The notes: a model not told the origin generated them from the letters alone. DNA of 64,000 bases from Enterobacter sp. Bisph1 (GCF_000814905.1 NZ_JXAG01000035.1:186001-250000), one strand, 5' to 3'; positions 50,149-59,655 are shown, counted from the first letter of the stretch. Program-made: numbers and translations.

Positions 50149-50709
50149 TCACTGTTCGCTGGCAACAATCTCTTCAATGCTCCACGGATGGAACTTGACG
50201 GTGACCTTGCCGTCCGTGACCGCCAGTGTTGGATTAGGCAGCCGTTCGCGTTCGCCTTTTGGCGAGCTGGTTTTCACCCAAATGCCCGGCTGGCTTAAAC
50301 CTTCATCCGCCAGCAGCGCCAGCGCGCGGGCGTTAAGTGTGGCGACATCGCCCGGCAGCACAATTTCGACGTGCTCCCAGCCTTCGTGCGGGTAACGCTT
50401 TTCCCCCGGCCACGGCAGTTCAATCACCGTAAACTGCCAGTGCGCGACGCAGATCGGTTCATGCAGTTTGAACAGCAAAATGGGTCGACCATTGATGATG
50501 TTTTCCGAAAGCGTAACGCCACACTGTTCGAAGCCGCGCCGCCAGCGTTCCGCCGTGGCGTTTTGATGGCAGCGCAGCGAGATATGATCGGCGTTTAACG
50601 GAGCGATATCCAGTTTCAGATGGGAGGTTAAATGGTGCAAATCAGCAGCAAAACGCGGCAAATCTTCCACGATATCCTGCAACTCTTCAATAGTTTGCCA
50701 GGGGCGCAT
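50149..50709 (-). CDS. yecM: VOC-superfamily protein YecM
   Basis: YecM is a conserved protein of the vicinal oxygen chelate superfamily with unknown reaction. The 186-residue product shows DHISLRCHQN, IELPWPGEKRYPHEGWEHVEIVLP split over two strands, and potential metal ligands (His and Glu) in those segments. Length is near E. coli YecM (188). It is divergent from argS. Confidence 0.9.
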   Translation of the reverse strand: MRPWQTIEELQDIVEDLPRFAADLHHLTSHLKLDIAPLNADHISLRCHQNATAERWRRGFEQCGVTLSENIINGRPILLFKLHEPICVAHWQFTVIELPWPGEKRYPHEGWEHVEIVLPGDVATLNARALALLADEGLSQPGIWVKTSSPKGERERLPNPTLAVTDGKVTVKFHPWSIEEIVASEQ

Positions 50710-50855
50710 AACGGTGCTCGCAAGTCATAACAAAGGGCATAATCTACCCTGTTATGCAGTGCTGACGCCACCGGGCATTTGCAGTATACTCCCGCCTTTA
50801 TTAAACACCCGGACGCTGCATCTGCTACGCGGTGTCCTCAAAGTAAGGTATCCCG

Positions 50856-52589
50856 GTGAATATTCAGGCTCTTCTCTCAGAAAAAGTCAGTCAGGCCATG
50901 ATTGCGGCAGGCGCGCCAGCAGATTGCGAAGCGCAGGTTCGTCAATCAGCAAAAATTCAGTTTGGCGACTATCAGGCTAACGGCGTGATGGCGGTTGCGA
51001 AAAAACTGGGCATGGCGCCGCGACAACTGGCCGAGCAGGTTCTGTCTCACCTCTCTCTTGATGGGATTGCCAATAAAGTCGAAATCGCCGGTCCGGGTTT
51101 TATCAATATTTTTCTCGCCCCTGAGTACCTGGCCGCCCAGGTTGATGCCGCGCTGAAATCCGAACGCCTCGGCGTAACGCAGCCCGAGCCGCAAACGGTG
51201 GTTATCGATTACTCCGCGCCGAACGTCGCCAAAGAGATGCACGTCGGTCACCTGCGTTCAACCATTATTGGTGATGCGTCGGTCCGTACGCTGGAGTTCC
51301 TCGGCCATAACGTCATCCGCGCTAACCACGTTGGCGACTGGGGGACGCAGTTCGGTATGCTGATTGCCTTCCTTGAGCTGAAGCAGCAGGAAAACGCGGG
51401 CGAAATGGCGCTGGCGGATCTCGAAGGTTTCTACCGTGAAGCCAAAAAGCACTATGACGAAGATGCCGGGTTCGCAGAACGTGCGCGCGCCTACGTGGTG
51501 AAGCTGCAGGGCGGTGACGAATATTGCCGTGAGATGTGGCGCAAGCTGGTCGACATCACCATGAGTCAGAACCAGATTACCTACGAACGCCTGAATGTAA
51601 CGCTAACCCGCAAAGATGTGATGGGCGAAAGCCTGTATAACCCGATGCTGCCGGGCATCGTGGCGGATCTGAAAGCCAAAGGTCTGGCGGTCGAGAGCGA
51701 AGGCGCGACGGTGGTGTTCCTCGACGAATACCAAAACAAAGAAGGCGAGCCGATGGGCGTTATCATCCAGAAAAAGGATGGCGGCTATCTCTATACCACC
51801 ACGGATATTGCCTGCGCGAAATACCGTTACGAAACGCTGCATGCGGATCGCGTACTCTATTACATCGACTCTCGTCAGCATCAGCACCTGATGCAGGCGT
51901 GGACCATCGTGCGCAAAGCTGGCTATGTGCCGGATTCCGTGCCGCTGGAACACCATATGTTCGGCATGATGCTTGGCAAAGACGGCAAACCGTTCAAAAC
52001 CCGCGCGGGCGGTACGGTAAAACTTGCCGATCTGCTGGATGAAGCGCTGGAGCGCGCCCGTCGCCTGGTCGCGGAAAAGAACCCGGATATGCCCGCCGAT
52101 GAGCTGGAGAAGCTGGCTAACACGGTCGGCATTGGCGCGGTGAAATATGCAGATCTTTCGAAAAACCGCACCACCGATTACGTGTTCGACTGGGACAATA
52201 TGCTGGCCTTCGAAGGCAATACGGCACCCTATATGCAATACGCCTACACGCGCGTACTGTCAGTATTCCGCAAGTCGGGCATCGACGAGAGCGTGCTGAC
52301 AAATGCGCCGGTAGTGATTGCCGAAGAGCGTGAATCCCAATTGGCCGCACGTCTGATGCAGTTTGAAGAAACCCTGACCGTTGTTGCCCGCGAAGGGACG
52401 CCGCATGTTATGTGTGCCTATCTGTACGATCTGGCGGGCCTGTTCTCCGGTTTTTACGAGCACTGCCCGATCCTTACCGCCGAAAGCGAAGAGATCCGTC
52501 AAAGCCGCCTGAAGCTGGCGCTGCTGACGGCGAAAACCCTGAAGCTGGGCCTGGATACGCTGGGTATCGAAACCGTCGAACGCATGTAA
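50856..52589 (+). CDS. argS: Arginyl-tRNA synthetase ArgS
   Basis: ArgS charges tRNA-Arg. The 577-residue class I synthetase has an N-terminal tRNA-contacting domain, the HIGH-type motif as HVGH ([10 protein letters not shown], near 130), no canonical KMSK ([15 protein letters not shown] in its place) as in E. coli, and a C-terminal anticodon domain ending VERM. It starts with GTG, as does E. coli argS. Immediately downstream the sequence leaves the E. coli order and the accessory island begins. Confidence 0.98.
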   Translation: MNIQALLSEKVSQAMIAAGAPADCEAQVRQSAKIQFGDYQANGVMAVAKKLGMAPRQLAEQVLSHLSLDGIANKVEIAGPGFINIFLAPEYLAAQVDAALKSERLGVTQPEPQTVVIDYSAPNVAKEMHVGHLRSTIIGDASVRTLEFLGHNVIRANHVGDWGTQFGMLIAFLELKQQENAGEMALADLEGFYREAKKHYDEDAGFAERARAYVVKLQGGDEYCREMWRKLVDITMSQNQITYERLNVTLTRKDVMGESLYNPMLPGIVADLKAKGLAVESEGATVVFLDEYQNKEGEPMGVIIQKKDGGYLYTTTDIACAKYRYETLHADRVLYYIDSRQHQHLMQAWTIVRKAGYVPDSVPLEHHMFGMMLGKDGKPFKTRAGGTVKLADLLDEALERARRLVAEKNPDMPADELEKLANTVGIGAVKYADLSKNRTTDYVFDWDNMLAFEGNTAPYMQYAYTRVLSVFRKSGIDESVLTNAPVVIAEERESQLAARLMQFEETLTVVAREGTPHVMCAYLYDLAGLFSGFYEHCPILTAESEEIRQSRLKLALLTAKTLKLGLDTLGIETVERM

Positions 52590-52623
52590 TCGCGCCGTTT
52601 CAGGTGTAAAACCCCGTTTGCTG

Positions 52624-52672
52624 AACTGCATCCCGAAAGTTGGATTCCCAACGAATAAGGATGCAGTTTTTT
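52624..52672. repeat. Inverted-repeat element after argS (terminator or IS150-like end remnant)
   Basis: AACTGCATCC (52624-52633) and GGATGCAGTT (52659-52668) are perfect inverted copies followed by TTTT, so it can act as the argS terminator. An inner hairpin GTTGG/CCAAC lies between. Both arms continue as ACTGCATCC...GTTGG, which resembles the ends of IS3-family (IS150-group) elements that start with ACTGCACCC and then GTTGGAC. It could be a minimal remnant of such an element. Confidence 0.6.
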
Positions 52673-52880
52673 ATGCGACACTATTCCTTCAGTTTCAATC
52701 TCTGACCCGCACAGTTCTGTTGGTCTTTTAAACCTCCTGCCAAATCCAATGCCAGCATTCGGTAGAAGTCCTTATTCGGGCGAGGTTGTGATCAAAAGAA
52801 TGAACTAACAGATTGCTTTGTATGATGATTCTCTCTTTCAGCATGCTGCCTTATGGCAGTTAAATAAAGAGGGATCAACC

Positions 52881-53471
52881 ATGCAAGTAAATATCAAGGA
52901 AATCAGCGGCAATTGGGATTTTGGTGTTGTGATGGACAAACACAGTAAGCGCAGCATATTCACCGGGAATAATCAGTGGGGTTATAATAGTTTTGACACG
53001 GCGCGCACAGAGGTCGGTGAAGCACTCTATCAACTCAAATATCAATCGGACTGGAATAAAGTTGGCCCCCTGGCTGAATGTTTGTATATTGAAGCCTACC
53101 CATTATTTGAACGAGTCGGATTCATTGTCCCGATGCCCGCATCTACAATAAGACCCCGTCAGCCTGTAACAGATATTGCAAAAGCATTAGCACAACGCGC
53201 CAATAGACCTTGCTTTGACAAACTTCTAATAAATACATCATTAGGGGCTGCAGATGCTTCGAGTAAAAATCTGCATACAAAGCAACAAAAAGTAGCGGCG
53301 CTGGCTAACCGATTTTATGTAAATCCTGTTATCAGCAAGCAAGGCTGCTGGAACGTGTTGTTGATAGATGATATCTACCATACCGGGGCATCAATGGAAG
53401 CTGCATGCGCGACGTTACGCGATTATAATAGGGTGAACAAAATATTTGTTGCTGCACTGACCTGGAGATAA
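52881..53471 (+). CDS. ComF-like phosphoribosyltransferase
   Basis: This 196-residue protein has a phosphoribosyltransferase fold. The PRPP-binding signature is VLLIDDIYHTGASMEAA (about residues 158-174). Earlier, IVPMPASTIRPRQPVTDIAKAL and TKQQKV are the pattern seen in ComF proteins, but the N-terminal zinc finger of ComFC is missing. Substrate base is unknown. The start at MQVNIKEI has AGAGG at good spacing; a longer start is open 21 codons upstream without one. The sequence is visibly more AT-rich than argS or flhA. It is followed after 2 bp by a SLOG-type gene, so the two form a tight operon. Confidence 0.75.
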   Translation: MQVNIKEISGNWDFGVVMDKHSKRSIFTGNNQWGYNSFDTARTEVGEALYQLKYQSDWNKVGPLAECLYIEAYPLFERVGFIVPMPASTIRPRQPVTDIAKALAQRANRPCFDKLLINTSLGAADASSKNLHTKQQKVAALANRFYVNPVISKQGCWNVLLIDDIYHTGASMEAACATLRDYNRVNKIFVAALTWR

Positions 53472-53473
53472 AA

Positions 53474-54037
53474 ATGACGACGATTTTCATTGCTGGCTCA
53501 ATCACCATCAAGAAACTCGATCCGCTCGTCATGGAACGCTTGAAGAAAATTGTCGATAACAACTATCCTGTGGTTGTCGGCGACGCCAACGGCGTAGATT
53601 CCTCTGTGCAGCAGGCGTTGCAGCAGATGCAATGTAATAGCGCAACGATCTTTAGTAGCTCTCCTAAGCCACGAAACAATATTGGTGGCTGGCCTGTACA
53701 GGTCGTGAAAACCGATTTTCGGCGCGGAACGCGTGATTTTTACACCGCTAAAGATTTACAGATGGCTGAGACGGCAGATTGTGGTCTTATGATATGGGAT
53801 AGCAAAAGTACCGGCACCCTGAGTAATGTTATTGAACTACTGATGCGGAAGAAAAATGCCGTCGTTTTCATTAATCAGAAAAGAGAATTTGTCATCGTTA
53901 AAACCGCTGAAGACGTGGAAAAATTAGTTAATTTTATGTCGCAGGCTGATTATGCAAAGGCTGATGAAAAGATAAAGTTAAGCGAAAAGATAGACACGTT
54001 GAAAAATCAGCAAATAGCGATGTTTACTGCAAGCTGA
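53474..54037 (+). CDS. SLOG/DprA-like Rossmann-fold protein
   Basis: This 187-residue protein resembles the SLOG superfamily (Smf/DprA and LOG). It starts IFIAGSITIKKL, then PVVVGDANGVDSSVQQALQQ, which parallels the DprA pattern GGA-x-G-x-D. Later CGLMIWDSKSTGTLSNVIEL holds the GT-type nucleotide-binding turn of the fold. The C-terminal 40 residues are charged and probably helical. SLOG proteins bind or cleave nucleotides. No family name is recognised with certainty. A ribosome site (GGAGA) lies in the end of the upstream PRTase gene. It ends before a strong bidirectional terminator. Confidence 0.65.
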   Translation: MTTIFIAGSITIKKLDPLVMERLKKIVDNNYPVVVGDANGVDSSVQQALQQMQCNSATIFSSSPKPRNNIGGWPVQVVKTDFRRGTRDFYTAKDLQMAETADCGLMIWDSKSTGTLSNVIELLMRKKNAVVFINQKREFVIVKTAEDVEKLVNFMSQADYAKADEKIKLSEKIDTLKNQQIAMFTAS

Positions 54038-54093
54038 ATTTAAAGCTGCTGCCGGGATTCATCGCATTAATATCAACAGCCTCGCTCTCAAAT

Positions 54094-54126
54094 AAAAAAC
54101 CCCGGTTGCCCGGGGTTTTTTATTTT
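54094..54126. terminator. Bidirectional terminator of the PRTase-SLOG unit
   Basis: A perfect stem CCCCGG/CCGGGG with loop TTGC is flanked by A6 and T6 runs, giving 12 paired bases in all. It separates the PRTase-SLOG operon from the convergent GH105 gene. Confidence 0.9.
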
Positions 54127-54133
54127 TGCATTA

Positions 54134-55273
54134 TCAGAAATATCTTTGCAAATACTCAGTCAAACACAGCATCGCCATCGCCTGGCCGTAGGGCATTGAG
54201 GTGAGCGGGATCTGGCGGTAAAACTCCAGATCACTCCCCATCCCGGTGCCGAACGATACCTGCAACAGCTCCCCTTCCGGCGAGATATTATTAACAATCG
54301 CTTTCACCGCTTTTTCCGCCACTTCCGTGTAGTCTGCGCTGATATAACGCTTACGCAGTGCTTTCAGGATGCCGTAGGCAAAACCAGCGGTCGCTGAGGC
54401 TTCCAGGTAAGAGTTCGGATCGTCAAGCAGCGTATGCCACAGACCGCTTTCATGCTGACATTTCGCCAGCGCGGCAATCTGCGCATTCAGCACCTGCACC
54501 AGATAACGACGCACCGCATTGTTTTCTGGCAGATCCACCAGCTCAAGGAAATCCGGAATAACGATGGTCAGCCAGCTGTTACCGCGCGCCCAACGAGCGT
54601 TGGCAAAATTATGGTGACCGTCGTAATTCCAGCCGTGGAACCACAGCCCGGTTTCCCGGTCCATCAGATTCTGCACATGCAGCAGGAACTGATACACCGC
54701 CTCTTCCACGTATTCCGGGCGATTGAGCAGCTTACCGATTTTCGCCAGCGGCAACACCGTCATCATCAGCGTGTCGTCCCACATCTGCTGGTGATTCTCT
54801 TCCGCCAGCGTAATGTGCTGCATCCCGCCGCAGTCGGTGCGCGGCATCTCGTTCATCGCCCACTCGGCCCAGCTTTCCAGCCAGGGAAGATACGTTGGAT
54901 TGCCCGTCTCCTCATAGCGATAAGCCAGCGTCAGGAACGGTGCCATCGTGTTAACGTTTTTGGTGGTAGCGCCTTCCGCGAAGCGGTCGGCGAACCAGCC
55001 ATCAATCACTTCGCGAATCTCTTCTTCGCCGGTCTGACGGTAATACTGATTCATTCCGTACAGACCCACACCGTGAGTCCATTCCCAGCCAGCCCAGCCT
55101 TTAGTATCAATCACGCGCCCATCGTCGAGACGGAGTAAGAACTCGCCGGTGTTATCGTGAATATTGACCAGGTTATGCGTCACCTTACGGATCAACGCTT
55201 TCAATTCATCACGGGCGATAAAACGCTCTGGCTGACGCAGTAACGGGCTGTGTTTGACAGGCCAAACCTTCAT
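54134..55273 (-). CDS. GH105 unsaturated rhamnogalacturonyl hydrolase (YesR/YteR-like)
   Basis: GH105 enzymes remove the unsaturated galacturonic acid left at the end of rhamnogalacturonan fragments after lyase action. The 379-residue protein has the alpha/alpha-barrel family motifs GWAGWEWTHGVGLYGM, QMWDDTLMM (with the catalytic Asp, Asp143 in YteR), WFHGWNYDGHHNFANARWARGN and a late SFGTGMGSD. It has no signal peptide, so it acts in the cytoplasm on imported oligomers. It starts 10 bp after the GPH transporter gene and is co-transcribed with it. Confidence 0.88.
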   Translation of the reverse strand: MKVWPVKHSPLLRQPERFIARDELKALIRKVTHNLVNIHDNTGEFLLRLDDGRVIDTKGWAGWEWTHGVGLYGMNQYYRQTGEEEIREVIDGWFADRFAEGATTKNVNTMAPFLTLAYRYEETGNPTYLPWLESWAEWAMNEMPRTDCGGMQHITLAEENHQQMWDDTLMMTVLPLAKIGKLLNRPEYVEEAVYQFLLHVQNLMDRETGLWFHGWNYDGHHNFANARWARGNSWLTIVIPDFLELVDLPENNAVRRYLVQVLNAQIAALAKCQHESGLWHTLLDDPNSYLEASATAGFAYGILKALRKRYISADYTEVAEKAVKAIVNNISPEGELLQVSFGTGMGSDLEFYRQIPLTSMPYGQAMAMLCLTEYLQRYF

Positions 55274-55283
55274 ATTCTTAACC

Positions 55284-56858
55284 TCAATTGTAAGTCGATT
55301 TCAGTGATGCTTCTTTTAATGCTGGCGCGGCTGGCTTATTGCGATTCAGGAAGCCGATATTGTTATTACCCCACAGGGATTCGTAAGGCATACCTGCCAG
55401 CATCTCGACGGTTTCACGCGCTTGCGGTGTGATGCTCTCCGGCATGGCGCGGCCGCTCTGGCGCATTTTCGCCGTCTCTTCACGCAGCACGCTGTGGGTT
55501 TTCAGATTCAGCTTGAAGCGCAAGGAGACCAGGAAGCCGCAGCACAGCACGGCGATAGTACCGAAGCACATAATCATTAAAATGGTGTGGCTCACTTCCG
55601 GTACCTGCGTTTTCTGGCCGGAAACAAAGCCGGAAGCCTGCATAATGATCCCTACCAACATGACCGCGCCGGCCTGAGAGGCTTTACGGGTTAAAGTCAT
55701 AATGCCGGCAAAGATACCTTCGCGACGCTGGCCGGTGACCACTTCATCAATGTCAGCGATATAGGTGTAGGTGTTCCACGGTACATAGTTGATACCGCCA
55801 CGTCCCAGACCGGCAACGGCGGAAACCAGCAACAGCAGCGAGTAAACATCGCTAAGCCCGGCGTAATAGAGCACGGCATAAGACGCGGCGCTCAACCCGA
55901 ACAGCACCACTACCATCCGGTAAGACGGCGCAGGCCCGAAGCGGATGCACAGCGGGATCATCGCGATCACGGCGATAAACTGGAAAATCGCCATCGTACC
56001 CAGCAGGTTGGATGCCAGCGAGGCTTCCTGCATCAGCACAAACACCACGTAATAGGTAAACACGGCGTTAAAGACGTCCTGCGCAATATAGCCCCCAAGG
56101 TACATACCCAGGTGCTGGCGGAAAATCTTGATACGCAGAGTCGAGCTGAGTTCAACAAACAGACGGCGCAAACTCTGCCCCAGCGAAAGACTCTTTTTCT
56201 CCTCTTCGGCACGCAAAGCAGCTTCGGTCCAGTCCTCACGCGGGCGTTCCCAGGTAAAACACCAGACGAAGGTCAGCATCACCGCGCACAGCACGGAGAA
56301 CACCAGGCTTGCATAGAAGAAGGAGACCGGGTTGTCTTTACCAAAGTGGCTGAGCAGAATGCCCGGCAGGAAGGAGGCCAGAATCGCCGACATCTGCGCC
56401 ATAGAGATACGCGCACCGGAGAATTTGGTTTTCTGTTTAAAATCATCGGTCATTTCCGGTACCAGCGTTTCGTACGGCACCAGAATCATGGTGTAGACCA
56501 CATCAAAGATCAGATAAGTGACCAGGTAGTACCAGAAACTCATGTCCCCTACCCACATAATCGAGTAGCTGAACACGCAGGGAATACCCAGCAGAATAAA
56601 GAACTTACGACGACCGAAGCGCTTGCCAAGCCAGGTCGAACCAAAGTTGTCTGTTAAAAAGCCCATTAGCGGACTGACGACCGCATCCAGCACCCTTGCG
56701 GTTGCGAAGATAAAGGTTGCCTCGATAGGCGACAACCCGCAAAAGGTCGTATAGAAGTAGAGTAACCATGCTGCGGTTAACGCGGTGGTACCCGCACCCA
56801 GAAAATCGCCTGAACCATAGGCGAGATAATTAGCCAATCCAATTTTTCGTGTTTTCAT
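55284..56858 (-). CDS. GPH-family transporter, probable rhamnogalacturonide importer (RhiT-like)
   Basis: This 524-residue membrane protein of the glycoside-pentoside-hexuronide (GPH) family has about 12 hydrophobic segments and the family motif of short charged loops (TDNFGSTWLGKRFGRRKFF). A long C-terminal extension (about 470-524) is unusual for GPH carriers. In Dickeya, RhiT of this type imports rhamnogalacturonides and is repressed by KdgR; the pairing with GH105 here supports the same substrate. The ATG at 56858 is chosen because AGGG is correctly spaced; a TTG three codons upstream is less likely. Confidence 0.82.
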   Translation of the reverse strand: MKTRKIGLANYLAYGSGDFLGAGTTALTAAWLLYFYTTFCGLSPIEATFIFATARVLDAVVSPLMGFLTDNFGSTWLGKRFGRRKFFILLGIPCVFSYSIMWVGDMSFWYYLVTYLIFDVVYTMILVPYETLVPEMTDDFKQKTKFSGARISMAQMSAILASFLPGILLSHFGKDNPVSFFYASLVFSVLCAVMLTFVWCFTWERPREDWTEAALRAEEEKKSLSLGQSLRRLFVELSSTLRIKIFRQHLGMYLGGYIAQDVFNAVFTYYVVFVLMQEASLASNLLGTMAIFQFIAVIAMIPLCIRFGPAPSYRMVVVLFGLSAASYAVLYYAGLSDVYSLLLLVSAVAGLGRGGINYVPWNTYTYIADIDEVVTGQRREGIFAGIMTLTRKASQAGAVMLVGIIMQASGFVSGQKTQVPEVSHTILMIMCFGTIAVLCCGFLVSLRFKLNLKTHSVLREETAKMRQSGRAMPESITPQARETVEMLAGMPYESLWGNNNIGFLNRNKPAAPALKEASLKSTYN

Positions 56859-57151
56859 TGCCGTCAACCCTGTTCATTTTTGGGGACCTTTGACGATCCG
56901 GCATAGCCAAAGGAATTTCTCACACGGCTAAAGTAAAAGGATGTGCTTTGGGAAACCTTTATGTTTCTGCCATCAATATTGCGCGACTGGCAAAAATGCA
57001 AAGAGTGCCATTACGCGCGTCACTGATTTATAAAACAGCGTTTCTTTTCGCTCAAAAGGCGGGGTCAAAAAGTGCGGGACAGATAACAAAATCCCGCCGG
57101 GGCGGCGGGATTATCGTGCAAAAAACAGACGTCCAGGTTAAGACGAGGCAG
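56859..57151. other. Upstream region of the transporter and flhE 3' region
   Basis: This region should hold the promoter for the GPH-GH105 operon. I see no convincing KdgR site; the nearest dyad is GAAAC-N6-GTTTC at about 56951-56966, with the wrong spacing. The flhE terminator lies at 57090-57112. Confidence 0.4.
57085..57112 (-). terminator. Terminator of the flhB-flhA-flhE operon
   Basis: A perfect 9-bp stem AATCCCGCC/GGCGGGATT with loop GGGGC is followed on the minus strand by TTTTG. It lies 40 bp after the flhE stop. Confidence 0.82.
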
Positions 57152-57574
57152 TTAATTTTGCGCGACGGGCTGACGGTAATTTACCAGCACTTTATTGCTG
57201 CGCACCTGCAGCGGCGGCCATAAACGCCCACCGCCCGGTACTTCCCAGACAAACCGCAGCGCTTCCAGTGCCGGAACATCGGCAAAGGCGCGCGTGGTGC
57301 CGCTCTGCCCGTCCAGCGCGACGCAGCGTGCCTGAGAACAGAGGCGCACCACTAGTCCGGCGGGCGTCGGGCCGTTGAGCTCATAGCGCCAGGAGACATC
57401 CGTCATCAGCCCGTTTACCGGCTGCTCCGGCCCCAGGGGTGATGATGAGGCCACCACGCCACGGTTATCCAGCCGGATGCCGATACTGCTGGCCTGCCAC
57501 ATTCCTTCACCAATACCCTGAACAGCGGCTTGAGCCAAAAGTGGTAAGGCGATTAACCAGGCGAGATAACGCAT
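57152..57574 (-). CDS. flhE: Flagellar protein FlhE
   Basis: FlhE is a periplasmic protein tied to flagellar assembly and proton leakage through the export gate. The 140-residue product has a signal peptide (residues 1 to about 16). A mature domain of beta type follows with two cysteines (RLCSQARCVAL). It is about ten residues longer than E. coli FlhE at the C-terminus. Its start overlaps the flhA stop by 1 bp in the flhBAE operon. Confidence 0.92.
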   Translation of the reverse strand: MRYLAWLIALPLLAQAAVQGIGEGMWQASSIGIRLDNRGVVASSSPLGPEQPVNGLMTDVSWRYELNGPTPAGLVVRLCSQARCVALDGQSGTTRAFADVPALEALRFVWEVPGGGRLWPPLQVRSNKVLVNYRQPVAQN

Positions 57575-59655
57575 TATTTGCCCCCGATGGTGGCAGTCAT
57601 ACGAATACTGCGGTTGTCAGACATCTCCATATTCGACAGCACCACCAGCTGCGGCAGACTACGGCGCAGGAAACGTGCCAGTAGCGGGCGCAGCGCATGG
57701 TTGACCAGCAACACCGGCGGCGCACCCAACATCTCCTGGCGCGCCAGCGCTTGTTGAGTTTGCTCCAGTAGACGATCCGCAAGACCCGGCTCCAGCCCGC
57801 CGCCGCCCTGCAATGCCTGCAGCAGCAAACGTTCCAGCGGCGTATCCAGACCGATAACCTGCACTTCATCGTTACCGGGGAACCACTGCTGCGTGATCGC
57901 CCTACCCAACGCAACACGCACCACCGCCGTAAGTTCGTGCGGATCGGTTTGCAACGGCGCATGCTCGGCCAGGGTTTCGAGAATGGTACGCATATCGCGA
58001 ATCGGCACTTTCTCCGCCAGCAGGTTTTGCAGCACTTTGTGCAGCGTCGTCAGGGTGACCACGCCCGGAACTAAATCTTCCGTCAGCTTCGGCATCTCCT
58101 GGCTAACCCGGTCGAGCAACTGCTGCGCTTCCTGGCGGCCGAACAGCTCCGCTGAGTACTGGCTAATAATATGGTTCAGGTGGGTTGCCACCACGGTACT
58201 GGCTTCCACCACGGTGAAGCCCTGAATCTGCGCTTGCTCTTTCAGTGCGCTCTCAATCCAGATAGCCGCCAGACCAAAGGCCGGATCGACGGTCGGTTCG
58301 CCCGGCAGCGTACCCGCAGCCGTGCCAGGGTTAATTGCCAGCCAGCGTCCCGGATAGGCTTCGCCACTGCCAATCTCTACCCCTTTCATCAGGATACGGT
58401 AGCGCGCGGGCGGCAGATCCATATTGTCACGGATATGCACCACCGGCGGCAGGAAGCCCATATCCTGGGCGAATTTCTTACGAATACTGCGGATACGGCC
58501 TAACAGCTCGCCATCCTGCTGGAAATCGACCATCGGGATCAGGCGGTAGCCCACTTCCATACCGAGAGAATCTTCCAGCTGCACGTCGTTCCAGGTGGCT
58601 TCCACCGCCTGGGTATTTTCCGGCAATTTATTCATCGGCGCGGCTTCTGCAGGCGCGACCTGCTCTTTACCCCGCAGCCACCAGGCCAGACCCAGCAGCG
58701 CGGCGGTAAACAGCAGGAAGACGAAGTTCGGCATCCCCGGCACCATCCCCAGCAGTCCGAGCACACCGGCGCTTAACATCATCACCCGTGGGTTGCTGAA
58801 CAGCTGGCCGACCATCTGCTGGCCGACATCCTGATCGGTGCTGACGCGCGTTACGATAACGCCCGCTGCGGTCGAGATAACCAACGCCGGGATCTGTGCG
58901 ACAAGGCCGTCACCAATGGTCAGCAGGGTATAGCTTTGCGCAGCATCGCCCATCGACAGGTCATGCTGCAAAACGCCCACCAGCAACCCGCCGATGACGT
59001 TAATCACCATGATCAGGATCCCGGCGACGGCGTCACCGCGAACGAATTTACTCGCACCGTCCATCGAGCCGTAGAAGTCTGCTTCCTGAGTTACTTCAGA
59101 GCGGCGACGTTTCGCTTCATCTTCACCAATAATCCCGGCGTTGAGGTCGGCGTCGATAGCCATCTGTTTACCGGGCATCCCGTCGAGGACGAAACGCGCG
59201 CCCACTTCAGCGATACGTCCCGCACCTTTGGTGATAACCATAAAGTTGATGATAACGAGGATCACGAACACCACGATACCGATGGCGAAGTTTCCGCCCA
59301 CCAGGAAGTGGCCAAAGGCTTCAACTACCCGCCCTGCCGCCGCCGAGCCCGTATGCCCTTCCATCAGGATAATACGGGTTGAGGCCACGTTCAGCGCCAG
59401 GCGCAGCAAGGTGGTAAACAGCAGAATGGTCGGGAACGCGGCGAATTCCAGCGTGCGCTGGGTGAACATCGCCACCAGCAGCACCATGATCGACAGCGCG
59501 ATGTTAAAGGTGAACAGCAGGTCGAGGATAAACGCCGGTAGCGGCAGCACCATCATCGACAAAATAAGCAAAATGAGCACCGGCCCGGCAAGCACCTGCC
59601 ATTGGGTCGATTTCAGATTGCTGGGCAGACGCAGCATTGCTACCAGATTAGCCAT
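57574..59655 (-). CDS. flhA: Flagellar type III export gate protein FlhA
   Basis: FlhA forms the nonameric export gate of the flagellar secretion apparatus. The 693-residue protein has eight transmembrane helices in its first about 330 residues with the conserved FHIPEP-type cytoplasmic loop (RFVLDGMPGKQMAIDADLN). A large C-terminal cytoplasmic domain binds export chaperones. It is one residue longer than E. coli FlhA. It overlaps flhB by 8 bp and flhE by 1 bp. Confidence 0.97.
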   Translation of the reverse strand: MANLVAMLRLPSNLKSTQWQVLAGPVLILLILSMMVLPLPAFILDLLFTFNIALSIMVLLVAMFTQRTLEFAAFPTILLFTTLLRLALNVASTRIILMEGHTGSAAAGRVVEAFGHFLVGGNFAIGIVVFVILVIINFMVITKGAGRIAEVGARFVLDGMPGKQMAIDADLNAGIIGEDEAKRRRSEVTQEADFYGSMDGASKFVRGDAVAGILIMVINVIGGLLVGVLQHDLSMGDAAQSYTLLTIGDGLVAQIPALVISTAAGVIVTRVSTDQDVGQQMVGQLFSNPRVMMLSAGVLGLLGMVPGMPNFVFLLFTAALLGLAWWLRGKEQVAPAEAAPMNKLPENTQAVEATWNDVQLEDSLGMEVGYRLIPMVDFQQDGELLGRIRSIRKKFAQDMGFLPPVVHIRDNMDLPPARYRILMKGVEIGSGEAYPGRWLAINPGTAAGTLPGEPTVDPAFGLAAIWIESALKEQAQIQGFTVVEASTVVATHLNHIISQYSAELFGRQEAQQLLDRVSQEMPKLTEDLVPGVVTLTTLHKVLQNLLAEKVPIRDMRTILETLAEHAPLQTDPHELTAVVRVALGRAITQQWFPGNDEVQVIGLDTPLERLLLQALQGGGGLEPGLADRLLEQTQQALARQEMLGAPPVLLVNHALRPLLARFLRRSLPQLVVLSNMEMSDNRSIRMTATIGGK

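Noticed and set aside
56940-56970. GAAAC-N6-GTTTC dyad as a KdgR operator before the GPH transporter
   Set aside because: KdgR sites have the two halves closer (about 3 bp between GAAAC and GTTTC), so the spacing is wrong.
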